A DNA stretch of 64,000 nucleotides from contig JAIQDT010003794.1 of the NCBI GenBank assembly GCA_021521415.1, positions 62,001-126,000 of the forward strand, given 5' to 3'. Shown piece by piece: positions 21,557 through 33,259 of this stretch (position 1 is the first letter of the stretch; each line of letters begins with the position of its first letter). This DNA is from Bidens hawaiensis (taxonomy: Eukaryota; Streptophyta; Magnoliopsida; Asterales; Asteraceae). A program made the translations under genes and the position numbers. The notes beneath the pieces were generated by a model, which ran no database searches, was not told the DNA's origin, and saw only the letters and a program-made list of their open reading frames with translations.

Positions 21557-24301
21557 CTACGCGTGCGCTCCCTCTCTAACACACACCGACACCACCCCTT
21601 GATATTTCCTAGCTTGATCCTTCCAAGCAGGAATGTAGAAGATCTTCTTCTCGTTGAGCATCTTCAGATAAGCCTGCGATAGATTAACAAGATGCATCGG
21701 GTCGTAAACCCTAAGCACTTGTTGTTCATCCACATCTTCCATTACCGCCTCCGCTGTCTCACAGTCCACGAACCACCATTTTAGATCTTTGAGCACGTCC
21801 TTGGGCATGAGCTTCATCGGTACTTCTTTAAGGCACCGGATCGGTTTATACTTCATTATCATCCAAGGCTTTCCATCAGCTCTCAGACCTCTATCCTTGT
21901 CTTCGACAAGTTTCCCCTTTTGTGGTCTCATCAGCTCAAACTTCTTCTCCTTAATACACTCCTTCCACACGATCTTCCCGATGATTCTAGCCATGTTGTC
22001 TTCACTTCGGTTTATCAATCCCAATCTGGCTAAATCTTTTACCTCACATTCAGGCAGTGTGTTTAAAGATCTCAACGTTCTCCTGAAGTACTGAATTCCA
22101 TCGTATCTTTTGATCACGAAGAGCCGCAGCTGCTCATCATATATCCAGCAGATAATACCTTTCTTTGCTTCTGCGTATCCCTTAATATTGTAACTCTTTT
22201 TGAACATTTTAGGGATCGCCGGCTTCTTCGTCTTTATGAACCAGTGAGCACAACCTTCCTTCCAATTCGGTTGTTCCTCCCATTCAGTATCTTCCTCAAC
22301 AGTCTTATCACCCATCTCTGGCATCTCAACCTCCGGAATCTCGTGTTCCACGGAGTCATCTACAATTTCCCCTTCCTCTATCACATTCTCAACAGTAATT
22401 TGCTCACCGATCTTCTCAATCTCATCAACCGGCAGCACATCTTCTTCCAGCATAAAATCATCATCATCCTCATCCAGCTCTTTTAATGCGTCGATTACGT
22501 CTTCGATATCATCATCATCATCAACCGCTACCACCTCGTCACCAGCTGCACTTGTAGACTCCCCCTCAGCTGTGGAAGCCCCAAGAGCCTGAGAGGTTCT
22601 TGGCAGCTCACCACCTGCACCTTCCGGTGCATTGGGATCATCGTCTTGATCTTCTCTCCGTTTTGTCCTCAACTCATCTCCCCTACAAGTCTTCTCCCCC
22701 TGAGATGCCAAGAACTCTTTGAAGCCATCTATTACTTTCCCGTGCGCAACCAGGAGGGATGCTTGCAGGCGATTGGATTCCACTAGGCTTTGTATGGTCT
22801 TTGACTGTTCAGCTACAATCCGCTCTAGCGAAGCAATCCTTTCGGAGTCTGAAGTAGGCGTTGGAGTCGGCGGGACATCAGCAGCAGAAGTGACCGCAGG
22901 TGGTACACTTGGTAACCCTGCAGTAGTAGTAACTGTGGACTCAACAAATCGTGCAACTACCACCGGTGGAGTAAGCGATTGGGGTGGTAGAGACACAACT
23001 GCTGGAGCCGACGTCTCGACGGCAGTAACCTGTGCTGTAGAAGGAATAAGAGACATACCAGACAAGGCAGGTGGAGCAAAACGTACCAGCCTTGAAGATT
23101 CTCCAGCTCCCGAACCCATACCTGTCCGTTCTCTTCTTGAACGCCTGAGCACTAGTTGAACTGCTTCTTCTTCATCAACTTCCTCATCATCATCGTCAAC
23201 CGTTCTCATCCTCTTCCCAAGTGTTCTCTCCCTAGACACCAGCAAACGTCTAGCTTCAGCAAATGTCTCATCAAGATCGGAGTCAGCTACCGAAGTAACT
23301 GCTCTAGTAACATCCATGGCCTGAGAACCCGAGACATCCATATCAAACAATCCTTGGCCGCTAAAAGCAGCATCAAGGTCGACGTCTTCAGTAGTAGTCA
23401 CAGCAGGCGCAGCTGATACAGTATGAGGTGCTGCCGCCTGTTGTGGTCTTGGGTCTCTGAACTCGTCCCCACCAGCAGGAACATACTCCGGGTTGACAAG
23501 ATACCCGAACAGTGGAGTATGCCTGGGACGCAGCTCAGGCTTGCTACGTGCGCTAGAAGTGCGACACTGAGCAAAGATACGCTTCGTCACACATTCAACG
23601 TATCTAATAGGGCGTCTCTGAGGTAGCAACGGAGCCACATGATTGAGAATCATTTGTAAGAATCGAGGATACATAACAAATCGCTCACGCGCCACAGCCC
23701 TCCTCTGACAATCAATCTCGTAAAATATCAGCTGACTAAATGAATATCTTCTGTTGTAAGTCAGGGCAGTCATGGCAGACTGCATCGTCGCGCCCATTCC
23801 ATCAGTTCCTGCCTTCCTCCCAGACATGCACACGATCAAGACGTGCATTAGGAAGCGCCACTGATCTAGCAAAAATACTTTTCTCCTCTGCGTGTCCCCC
23901 AACGGACCTGAATAACCCATCCTGAGATATGCCCCATCACGAAAAGGAGCGACGAACTCCGTTGGGTCATCCCTAGTTTCTTCTCCAAACTACAAAGCCA
24001 ACCGTATATCTTCTGAAGAGAACTGCACAACGTGACCATTTACGGTTGCTCGCATCACCGGTGGATCAACCCGGCAATCATACTCTACCGACTGCCAAAA
24101 GTCTTCAACGTTAGGTAGTGATATAGGCAGGGTATTCGTGATCGCATGGAAGATCCTTGAGCGCAGGAGAAATGTGATTATCTCCCTGTAGTCCTCCACG
24201 CCACTTGCGTCTGGATCTAACATGATGTACTGGTTATGCGCTGGAAAGAACTGTCTTTGATCATTACTGTCATCACCACCAGCACCGCCAACAGCAGCCA
24301 T
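21557..24301 (-). pseudogene. Third gene of element B (env-position protein of SIRE elements), one stop
   Basis: It lies downstream of pol, where SIRE elements carry an env-like gene; its function is unknown to me. About 914 residues from MAAVGGAGG; that start is chosen because element E begins with the same MAAV. A conserved N-terminal part (RSRIFHAITNTLPISLPN, FGEETRDDPTEFVAPFRDG, MHVLIVCMSGRKAGTDGMG) is followed by a low-complexity Ser/Thr/Pro/Val region. Next come a predicted coiled coil (SERIASLERIVAEQSKTIQ), a strongly acidic stretch, and a conserved basic C-terminal part (FKKSYNIKGYAEAKKGIICW, GLRADGKPWMIMKYKPIRC). I see no signal peptide or convincing membrane segment. The only break is a TAG at 23990-23992 where E has Arg. 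The transcript leader before it is full of GCGAAGTT motifs. Confidence 0.82.
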
Positions 24302-24316
24302 ATCTGCACTAAACAA

Positions 24317-26438
24317 ACCAAGTTAGATAACTGTTAAGCAACTCACAAGTTCGCGTTATACCATGAGCGAAGTTGTGATTAAAACTGTATAGGCGAACTT
24401 AAAGGGGAGGCGAAGTTGGGAACAACTTCGCTTCATCTGTAACTTCGTCTAAATAACTGTTAAACAAATTGGTTTAGGCGAAGTTGAAGATAACTTCGCC
24501 TTATCACAACATCGCCTCAGGCGAAGATAAGTGTTAGGCGAAATTAAGCTTCAGGCGAAGTTGTGGAAAACTTCGCCTCAAGCGAAATTAAGCCCCAGGC
24601 GAAGTTGCGGATAACTTCGCTTAAACCCTAACTTCGCCTGAATCTGAAACGGCGACTGTTCAGATTCAGAGGCCAAGATCCGATGATTTCGCAACGATTT
24701 GACTAACCAGGACTGAAGAACAACACATAATAATGGTTTTAAGACGAAAAGCTCGTCCATGAACACGTATTACAAGGTCGAAAAACTAGGTTTTGAAGGT
24801 CCGATGACCCGAGGTCTCGAACCGGGTAAAAACTATAAAGAAGAGTATGTTTATGAAGGATATCGACAACACATACCCTCAATGAATAATAGAAACTGGA
24901 ATCAAAGATCGAAATCGGAAAGAAAATCAAGTTCGCCGGAAAATACGCTCTGATTATAAGTTCGCCGTAGGTTGTAAATAATGAACTTTTTACACTGTTT
25001 GATTTCTTATATAGGGCCAGAGTTGATCAGGCGAAGTTACGCTTAACTTCGCCTAGGCGAAGTTAGGCACAAGTTCGCCTGATTCAACAACTTCGCCTGT
25101 AATTTCAGAATCAACCCTTTAAGTTTGAACAATTTTCAATTAACATTAGAATCTTCTAAAAAGAGTTAAACAAATATGATCATGACCCAGTAACCAGCTA
25201 TAAAATAATATAACTACAAAAATAGAAAAACTTATAAAAATTTAACGAAATAAGGGATCAAATTTCAGTCTAGTCAGGGACCACTACGTTTTAGAAAAGA
25301 TCCTAACAGGAATCATACTAACTACGTGACTGTCACTTGGATCCGTGTTTAGCTGTATTATGACATATAGTGACAGCTTGTAAGCAGGTAAAAACTTAAA
25401 GCGGTTTTCATAGTTTCTGTGATACGAGTTAGATTAAGACTTAAAATTTTAAATGGAAAATAACTCAGAGAATTCGATGTCTCCTATCTATCCACGAGGC
25501 GTATTTAGTTTTCCCCAAGTCACCCCGAGTTGACTTCGACCCATAGTGTCTGATTAACTTGTAAGTATTCTTGATCTGTTTCCCGTTCATCACTTTTACT
25601 CAATGATAGAGAAGTCTTGAAATCTTGAATGTAACAGTATCTCATAAGTACGAATTTTAATATATATTTTTTTCTTTTTTTTTTTATTAACAAACTTATT
25701 GACTCCAGAGTAATAAGCATCTGCAAGTCCCGAATCTGGATCACTGTAGTGTCTTGGAACGCCTTCTTCACGGGAATCAGAACACTTATGGGCTCGTGTA
25801 TGACTGGGAAAAACGCTTTTCTGCCAATCATGCGGAAAGATATATACGGACACATGGAAAACTCTTAAGTAGTTTCCACGTTAAATCAAGTACATTTAAT
25901 TTGTATCACATAGACTTTTACACACCATTAAAAAAAAATTTACCTTGACATACAATGACTGTTCTAGTGCCTTTTAAGCTTAAAAACTTCACTAGTTAAG
26001 CACACACAATCAGTATATATATCATTTTCCAAGGTTGGATCAATTTTCTGTTAAACATAGCAAAGAACTTCTTACGAAGTATTAGACTTGAAAAGTAATT
26101 TCATTTCCCTTTAAAATATTTTGATTTCAATCGCCCCGATCACGTCAAAGTATTCAGGTAAACGGCAATCCTGAAGATCCAATGGATCAACTAGACCGAC
26201 CACATACAAGTATGTGTCCTTCTCACTAAGAATGACCGACTAATTTTCAGCGACTAAAAGAACACACATCATAACTGTCCCGGTCACTTTCAGTCTTCTA
26301 GTTAATGGCGATCCTCATTCTCTAAGTAGAGACGAGGACCAAAACATATCCGAGGATATGTCCATCAAACTGAGGTAACCGACTAATTTTAAGCAATAAT
26401 GAATTTTTTTTTTATTTTAAATAAACACAAAGACATGG
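24317..26438 (-). other. Spacer between pol and third gene of element B
   Basis: No long gene. On the minus strand it starts after pol, with the repeated phrase accgacnaatttt-agcga and cccga-agatccaatggatc shared with E (57950-58240) and F (50470-50740). The part at 24345-24660 is dense in GGCGAAGTT/AACTTCGCC words (more than a dozen), with a smaller group at 25025-25100. A short frame ending in VIHEPISVLIPV (minus, around 25600-25855) is conserved in E. The promoter or splice site for the third gene may lie here, but I cannot place it. Confidence 0.6.
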
Positions 26439-29400
26439 TTACTCGGGATTGATCATCCCGTTCAGCTCAATTAGGTTTTGAAATCTGGATTTATCAAATG
26501 CTTTTGTAAACAAATCAGCAAAATTTTCCAGTGTATCAACTTTTTCGATCTTGATCAGTTTCTTCTCAGCACAATCCCGTATGAAGTGATGACGAATGTC
26601 AATATGCTTAGTTTTACTATGCTTCACGGGATTGTTAATTACTGAGATGGCGGCAGTGTTATCAATTAAAATAGGAGTGAGTAAGAAATTCAGACCATAG
26701 TCGCGTAATTGTTGCTGAATCCACAAAACCTGAGAGCAGCAGTTGGATGCTGCCATATATTCAGCTTCGCATGTTGAAATTGCAACTGATGTCTGTTTCT
26801 TGCACTGCCAGGAAACTAATCTTCCTCCAAGAAACTGACAGCCTCCTGTTGTCGACTTCCGACTCTGATTGCATCCTCCATAATCAGAATCAGTATATGC
26901 CACCAGTTCAACGTCTCCTCCCTTTGGGTACCACAACCCTAGCTTCGGCTTGCCTTTGAGATACCGTAGTATCCTCTTTGCACCTTTCAAATGAGATTCT
27001 TTCGGATTTGCCTGAAAACGTGCACAAAGACAAACAGCAAACATTATATCAGGCCTAGAAGCAGTTAAATACATTAATGAACCTATTATCGCCCGATACA
27101 GAGTTGGGTCCACATCTGCGTCACCATCTGATTCAGCGCCCAATTTGTGATTGACGCAGATTGGAGTGTCATATGGAGAACTGTCCTCCATCTTGAATCT
27201 CTTGAGCACATCATGAACGTACTTCGTCTGATGAATGAACATCCCGTCCTTCTTCTGATCAACCTGCAATCCTAGAAAGAAAGTTAGTTCACCCATAGCA
27301 CTCATCTCGAACCTCTTCTTCATGACAGCCTCAAAATCCTGACACATGGATACTCTTGATGCAGCAAATATGATGTCATCCACGTAGACTTGAACTAGTA
27401 GGAAGTCGCTTCCTTCTCTCTTCACAAACAACGTACTGTCGATCAAACCTCTTTCAAAACCATTTTCCAGCAAGTAGTCTGATAACGTAGAATACCAGGC
27501 ACGAGGTGCCTGATGTAATCCATACAGCGCCTTGCTCAACTTGTATACGTGATCAGGAAAGTCTGGGTCAGGAAAACCCGGAGGTTGCTCAACATACACA
27601 ACCTCATCAACTTTCCCATTTAGGAACGCGCTCTTCACGTCCAACTGAAATACCTTCATCCTTTTAAAAGAAGCAAATGCCAAAAACAATCTAATCGCCT
27701 CCAACCGGGCGACAGGAGCGAACACCTCATTGTAATCAATACCCTCTTGCTGATTAAAACCTTTAACAACCAGCCTCGCCTTATTTCTTATGATAATCCC
27801 CTTATCATCTCTCTTGCACTTGAACACCCATTTTGTGCCTATAGCATGCACATTCTTTGGTTTTTCAACCAAAGTCCAAACTTCCATCTTTTCGAATTGA
27901 GCCAACTCTTCTTGCATGGCTTCGACCCACGAGCTGTCCTTTAAAGCCATTTGATAATTCTTTGGTTCAATCTGGCTTATAAAGCAGGAGTACAAACATT
28001 CGTTCAGTATACCCGTTTCCTTAATGCTTGTATAAACACAGGTGTGCTCATTCAAGCTTTTTCTGGTTTGTACACCGGTGGACACATCACCTAGAATATT
28101 CTCCAAAGGGTGATCTCTGTGTATTCTCGTGGTCGGAACAGAACCGACATGCAAATTATCTTCCAAATTTGAAGAGATCTCATCAATGGTTGTTTCTGGC
28201 TGAGAGTGAAAAGGATTAATAAATTCATCTTCAGTCGAGGCAGTAGGGGTACCGATAGTGTTTGATGTGGAAGGTTGAGATTTCTCAATCAGCTGTCGTT
28301 GCAATAGATTCTCTTCCTCATCAAGTATCATCTTCGTCACAGCTCTTTCGTCTTCTTCAGAAATTTCCAAATCAGGTACGTTAAACGACTTAAAAAGCTT
28401 AACATAGTCGAAAAGCCCAGCAGGTCCATTGCTTGGTTTTGGCGATTTGTAACTAGTAATGTCGGTGTTACAAACCACCTCCACCTTGCAAGTCGACGTA
28501 TTGAAGACCCGTCTGTTGGGAGTCCCAACAACATAACCGACTAGGATTCCCTCATCGGCTACTTCACCAAATTTCGAATTAGTCTTCAGAATCGAACAAG
28601 GAGACCCGAATGGTTCAAGACCGCACAAGTTGGGCTTCCTTCCATGCATAAGCTCGTAACATGTTTTTCCAAGTCTCTTAACGGTTAACACCCTATTCAG
28701 AACATAGCAGGCTGTAGCAACTGCTTCAGCCCAGAACATCACAGGAAGCTTCGAGTCTGCCAGCATAGTTCTGGCTCCTTCAATTAACGTTCGGTTCTTC
28801 CTTTCAGCCACTCCATTCTGTTGCGGAGTATACGGAGCGCTGTATTGATGTTCAATTCCTTTCTGAAGACAGAAGATTTCCATTTCAAAGTTCTTGAACT
28901 CTGTCCCATTGTCACTTCTGATGTATTTAACTGATTTACTCATGACGTTCTCAACCTTAGTAATTAGATTCTTCACCATTTGAGCCGTCTCATCTTTAGA
29001 TTTCAGAAAATATACCCACGAATATCGCGAGTAGTCATCAGTGATCACCAAGCAGTAAGAAGTACCTCCTAGACTTTTTACATTCACGGGACCGAAGAGA
29101 TCCATATGAAGTAGTTCTAGAGTACCGGCAATTGAATTGATCTTCTTGGTGAGATGGGATTTCTTGTGTTGTTTTCCCTTCTTGCATGCTATGCATTTGT
29201 CTTCAAAGTTAAAACTTTTTAAGGGAACGCCCATCACAAGCCCATTCTTGACAATGAAGTTCATCTTCCGAAGATGAATGTGTCCCATTCTCCTGTGCCA
29301 TAATTCTGATTCTGATTCGCTTGCTTTTGTCATTAAACAAGATTCTCCGGTGGCCATTTCAGTAGACCTCATATCCATCACATATGTATTCGTTTCACGT

Positions 29401-29660
29401 GGAGCTTTCATAACTATCCATTCGTCTGGTATCTGAAAACCAGGCTTTAATACGATCGCTTCGTTCTTCGTGAAATGGACAGTGTAATCTTTATCACAAA
29501 TCTGCGACACACTCAGCAGATTGTACTTTAATTCCTCCACAAAATTCACATTCTCAAGTGTCATCCTTCCATTTGACACTGTTCCTCTACCAGTAATCAT
29601 TCCTCCGCTTTCACTAGCAAAACTAACTCTCGCTCCCTGAACAGGTTTTAAGTCGTGCAA
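26439..29660 (-). CDS. pol of element B: integrase, RT, RNase H (protease missing)
   Basis: An uninterrupted 1073-codon frame. Visible in order are the GAG-pre-integrase zinc region (LWHRRMGHIHLRKMN, then CIACKKGKQHKKSH); integrase catalytic boxes (LHMDLFGPV, ITDDYSRYSW, IRSDNGTEFKN, GVAERKNRTLIEGARTML); and RT boxes (GTKWVFKCKRDDKG, ARLVVKGFNQQEGIDYNEVF, FQLDVKSAFLNG, LYGLHQAPRAWY, LVQVYVDDIIFA). RNase H follows (YTDSDYGGCNQSRKSTTGG, CEAEYMAAS, KHIDIRHHFIRDC). The frame opens at LHDLKPVQG. Element E has about 165 bp before that point, carrying the protease site VVDSGCSRHMTG, and this is absent here; the gag frame runs straight into the junction. All other catalytic residues look intact, so integrase and RT may still be sound if expressed. 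Confidence 0.93.
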   Translation of the reverse strand: MHDLKPVQGARVSFASESGGMITGRGTVSNGRMTLENVNFVEELKYNLLSVSQICDKDYTVHFTKNEAIVLKPGFQIPDEWIVMKAPRETNTYVMDMRSTEMATGESCLMTKASESESELWHRRMGHIHLRKMNFIVKNGLVMGVPLKSFNFEDKCIACKKGKQHKKSHLTKKINSIAGTLELLHMDLFGPVNVKSLGGTSYCLVITDDYSRYSWVYFLKSKDETAQMVKNLITKVENVMSKSVKYIRSDNGTEFKNFEMEIFCLQKGIEHQYSAPYTPQQNGVAERKNRTLIEGARTMLADSKLPVMFWAEAVATACYVLNRVLTVKRLGKTCYELMHGRKPNLCGLEPFGSPCSILKTNSKFGEVADEGILVGYVVGTPNRRVFNTSTCKVEVVCNTDITSYKSPKPSNGPAGLFDYVKLFKSFNVPDLEISEEDERAVTKMILDEEENLLQRQLIEKSQPSTSNTIGTPTASTEDEFINPFHSQPETTIDEISSNLEDNLHVGSVPTTRIHRDHPLENILGDVSTGVQTRKSLNEHTCVYTSIKETGILNECLYSCFISQIEPKNYQMALKDSSWVEAMQEELAQFEKMEVWTLVEKPKNVHAIGTKWVFKCKRDDKGIIIRNKARLVVKGFNQQEGIDYNEVFAPVARLEAIRLFLAFASFKRMKVFQLDVKSAFLNGKVDEVVYVEQPPGFPDPDFPDHVYKLSKALYGLHQAPRAWYSTLSDYLLENGFERGLIDSTLFVKREGSDFLLVQVYVDDIIFAASRVSMCQDFEAVMKKRFEMSAMGELTFFLGLQVDQKKDGMFIHQTKYVHDVLKRFKMEDSSPYDTPICVNHKLGAESDGDADVDPTLYRAIIGSLMYLTASRPDIMFAVCLCARFQANPKESHLKGAKRILRYLKGKPKLGLWYPKGGDVELVAYTDSDYGGCNQSRKSTTGGCQFLGGRLVSWQCKKQTSVAISTCEAEYMAASNCCSQVLWIQQQLRDYGLNFLLTPILIDNTAAISVINNPVKHSKTKHIDIRHHFIRDCAEKKLIKIEKVDTLENFADLFTKAFDKSRFQNLIELNGMINPE

Positions 29661-32234
29661 ATCCGCTTTCTCAAGTTAGCATCAGGATAATTCCTGTAAG
29701 TCCTGTTAGGAAATCTCCTTGCAGATGGAGTGTAATGCCTTCCAAACCTATGTGAATTGAAAGTGTTATATCTTGTGGTTTGGTTGAAAAGTTGAGGTTT
29801 GTTTTTATGAAAACTTGAAGTAGTTACATTTTGGCATTTTGAAAAGTTTTCATTTTTTGCAGTATCAAAATTATGCTTATGCTCAGTTTTATTTGGCTTC
29901 ACTCCTCTGAATCTCGGCTTCAGAGGGCAATCTGCAACTAGATGTCCTAATTTGTTACATCTAAAGCAACACCTACTCTCTATTTTCTTGTCGAATGTTG
30001 TTTTGGATGTAGAGGCAGTGTTACCAGCCGTTCGTCTCACATAAGGTGGGACGTACGGATTGAGTGGAGTACTCTTTTTAGAAGTTTTATCTTTATCTCC
30101 ACCCGAGGGTAACACTACCTTCTCCTTCGTCTTACCAGATTCGGACAACTTATCCGAATCCGATGAGACTGGACTCGTAACAGAAATATTTACACTAGAA
30201 ACAGGCGAACTTGTTTCGCCATCACTAACAGTTGGTTCTTTACATGTAACCTTGATGGGAACTGTCTGAGGAACTTCAAACTCAGCAGATTTCTGTACAC
30301 TAGGGTTGAAAGTGTAGTTGTGGTTATAAGGTGGTGGCACCTCGTGATAACCAATTCCTCCTCTCTTTGGAGAGGTACCTTGATCACTAACGAGGTGATC
30401 TAGAATAGCTGAGGAATTTCGGAACTGCTCGAGTTTGCGGTTCAGTTCCACCACTTTCACCTGGTGGTCAGCAATCTGCTTTTCACGTTCAGCAATAAGT
30501 TTAGTTTTTTCTTCTAATACCTCATAACTTAGGTCAATTACATCAATTTTTTCAGCAAGTTTAGTTTTTAAGCTTTTGACATCTTTTTCACATGCTTTTA
30601 TTTTAACTTTATAACTGTTTTCTCTTGCCTTAGTAAAATGATGATCTTCTTTAAGATTTTTAAATTCAGCATCTAAACGAACATACTGATCAGTTATGGT
30701 CGCAAGTTGCTCAGACAAATTCTCACATTTTTTACAAACAGGTTTAGGACTTACCTCGGAGGGTTGACCATCGTTATCTGCCATGAAAGCTTTCTCCTCA
30801 CCAGCAGCTTTCTCCTCTCCAGTCATCTTCTCACATTCTTCAACCTCAGCCTCAGCCATGTTCGCCTGCTCACCAGATTCATTTGAATGCAGGTTCCAGT
30901 TGTATTCACCTGCCTCTCTGGTCAACATGGCATTAATCTCTCTATTAACTCCAGAGTGTTGTGTAGGCCGACCTTGTCCACGTTCAACTCTTTCATTTCT
31001 GCATTCTTTGGCAAAGTGCCCGTATTGCTGACAATTATAGCACCTTACCTTAGATTTGTCGAATCCAGGCCTACCACCAACAAACTTTCTCCCAGTTTTC
31101 TTCATAAACCGTTTTACTCGCCTCACAATCATTGCCATTTGCCATTGCAAATCCATCTCCTCCAGATCATCAGCATCGATCTGGTCATAATCCTCATCCA
31201 GAACAGCAGGGTCCACAATCTTCCCCTGGATGTAGTTTTCGTAGGAAGCAATAAATGATGCATAGACTGCAAACTGCTCTTCAGCAGATTTTACACTCAT
31301 AGGCATCTTGGAATAATTATTGCTTGAGGCATTTGCAGAGAAACCACTTGTGGATGCTTGAGGCTTTGAAGTACTTGATCCTCCAGCAACGAAACAGACA
31401 TCACCGTTCAAGTTTACAGAAACGTTTCCTTCATGAGAAGAGTCAGAACCTGACTCCCCTTTTGAGTAATAAGCAGCTGATTCAGGCCTCGAACTTGAGC
31501 CTGAGTTAACTTTTGCACCATACATACCAGGGTCTTGTATCTGATCTGTTGGTGTTTCTTTTCGAACCATATTAAGCTCATAAGTTCTGAGCTTGTTTAC
31601 TGCCGTTTCCAAATCATAATTAGGAAAGTCTCTGTCTTCCCTCATAAGAACGGTGTACATTTCCCACTTCGGTGGGAGAGCATCGAGAAGCTTTTCAACG
31701 ATCTCTTCTTCTCGGTAAGCAATCGAATAATTGTTAAGCTCTGTCATTAGATGATAGTATCTGGTGATAATATCATCCAGTGATTCGTTCTTCAAATATT
31801 TGAAAACGGAGAACTGGGTCTTTAAAAGTTTGATCTTTGATGCACGGATACCCACGTTCCCCTCGAATCTATTTTCAAGAGCATCCCAAAGCTCTCTCGC
31901 AGAAGTGTACTTTCGGAACGTATGGAGAACCTCTTGAGGAAGTGCCATTGTTATAGCAGCATGGGCCTTGCTCTCGGCCTCATACATTTTCTTTTCTTCG
32001 TCCTCCATTTTGCTATACTTCTTAACAACATCACGACCTTCGTATTGCATAGTAGGAGGGATATATCCATCCTGGATGCACACCCACATTTTTGCATCCT
32101 GATATTTAATGTATTGGATGAATCTGTCCTTCTATGCCACGAAGTCAGTTCCTTTCATCAACCTCGGGGCCTTAGTGGCTGACCCCGCTTCTACTTCCAT
32201 CTTGACTAAATCGGAGATGTTAATTGACGACATC
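29648..32234 (-). pseudogene. gag of element B with one stop codon
   Basis: The structural protein begins at MSSINISDLVKMEVEAG (ATG at 32234-32232), close after the leader. A TAG at 32134-32132 replaces the Trp of FVAWKDRFIQ, so the longest open frame starts only at 32089. The gag domain shows YTSARELWDALENRFEG, KLLKTQFSVFKYLKNESLDD and EEEIVEKLLDALPPKWE. Two knuckles follow, CYNCQQYGHFAKEC and CFRCNKLGHLVADC, separated by a coiled coil (roughly 30400-30730) made of repeated KLAEKIDVIDLSYEVLEEK-type heptads. The end reads YRNYPDANLRKRICTT and overlaps pol by 13 bases at the deletion junction. Long gags with a coiled coil and two knuckles are usual in SIRE elements. Confidence 0.9.
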
Positions 32235-32760
32235 TTTGCGAAAACCCGAAAACCCGAAAATTAAAAAAATCTTCCAAACAGTACAGTAGGCGAAGTTAAG
32301 AATAACTTCGCTTGAAAGTTAACTTCGCTGGAAAGTGTAACTTCGCTGGGCCTTAAATTCGCTTGACTGGGCGAAGTTAAGAATAACTTCGCTTAGGATG
32401 AGCGAACTTAGGAGGTAAGCGAACTTGGGAGGTAAGCGAAGTTGAGGATAACTTCGCTTAGGCGAACTTAGGAGGTAGGCGAAGTTGTGGTTAACTTCGC
32501 TTAATCCTTATATCTTCGCCGAAACCCTACTTCCAGTGACGGCAACTTCGCCTGAAGAACGGTAACTTCGCCCGATGAACAAGGAAACTGTTCAGATCTG
32601 ATTTCGTCAATCTAGCAGTTTCCGATCGATGTTATGGCTTGCAAATGACTGTCAAACACGAGTAAAACACAATCCCAATAAAAACACGTCCCGCGAATAG
32701 GTCAAACGAGACGTATTCTACACCCGCGTGAAATCCCGAACCTCACAATCGAGCCGATGG
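32235..32760 (-). other. 5' leader of element B with GCGAAGTT-type repeats
   Basis: No gene. At 32285-32530 I count about 17 copies of GCGAAGTT/GCGAACTT or the complement, often as facing pairs 8-12 bases apart that would form hairpins. The same words fill the LTR and the spacer before the third gene. A role in packaging, translation control or dimerisation is possible, but this is inference. Confidence 0.7.
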
Positions 32761-32771
32761 CTCTGATACCA
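32761..32771 (-). other. Primer-binding site of element B (initiator tRNA-Met)
   Basis: On the minus strand TGGTATCAGAG follows the 5' LTR end (CCTACA) after two bases. Confidence 0.9.
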
Positions 32772-32773
32772 AT

Positions 32774-33259
32774 TGTAGGTTCCAGGACGGATCGTACACG
32801 GGATGTCGCTATCTGCGCAGGTGCGGAATCCCTGCGTAGTTAGATACGAGCGTAGAATACGTATAAATCAAACACACGAGCAATAACCGAAACACGTTAT
32901 ATTGATAACACGAACACGTGACTCGAGGTCACTATTACAGACTCTAAAACACGTGAAATGATCTCACCCTGAAACTCGCTCAAAACGGCTAACCCTAAGT
33001 CACACTCTAAACTGTTACGGTGAACAGTTTAAATAAGCACGACAACTTCGCCTCAGGCGAAGTTGTCTATAACTTCGCTTGTTCAACAAGTTCGCCTGAG
33101 CGAACTTGTTGACAACTTCGCTTGTTTGACAAGTTCGCCTAAGCGAACTTGTTGACAACTTCGCACATACAAAAACATAAACATAATCATAAACATAATT
33201 ACATTACAGACTCGATTACAAATGCTAGAATATGAACTACTGACACACATGTACCAACA
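32774..33259 (-). repeat. 5' LTR of element B
   Basis: 486 bp, identical to 21006-21491 except for one base (a instead of c in aaatgctagNatatg). It is immediately followed by the insertion site of solo LTR G, which landed in the last base of the LTR plus the target-site duplication. Confidence 0.96.

Larger units (their letters stand above)
21006..33259 (-). mobile_element. SIRE/Maximus-type Ty1/copia element B, complete (12,254 bp)
   Basis: Two 486-bp LTRs (21006-21491 and 32774-33259) differ at one position (c at 21461-21463 region against a). The target-site duplication is CATAT (21001-21005; its other copy is rebuilt at 35562-35566 once solo LTR G is removed). On the minus strand the order is LTR, primer site, leader, gag, pol, a 2.1-kb spacer, a long third gene, polypurine tract, LTR. 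A gene after pol in a copia element is the hallmark of the SIRE group. The copy is very young but defective: a stop in gag, a deletion covering the protease active site and a stop in the third gene. It is inserted in the RNase H region of element C. Confidence 0.95.

Noticed and set aside
21789..23925. Plus-strand frames opposite the third gene of B
   Set aside because: Complement-strand shadows of a real, conserved minus-strand gene; the same holds at 53501-55156 in E.
21557..24301. Calling the SIRE third gene an envelope glycoprotein
   Set aside because: Position alone suggests it; I see no signal peptide, transmembrane anchor or cleavage site, so I left function open.
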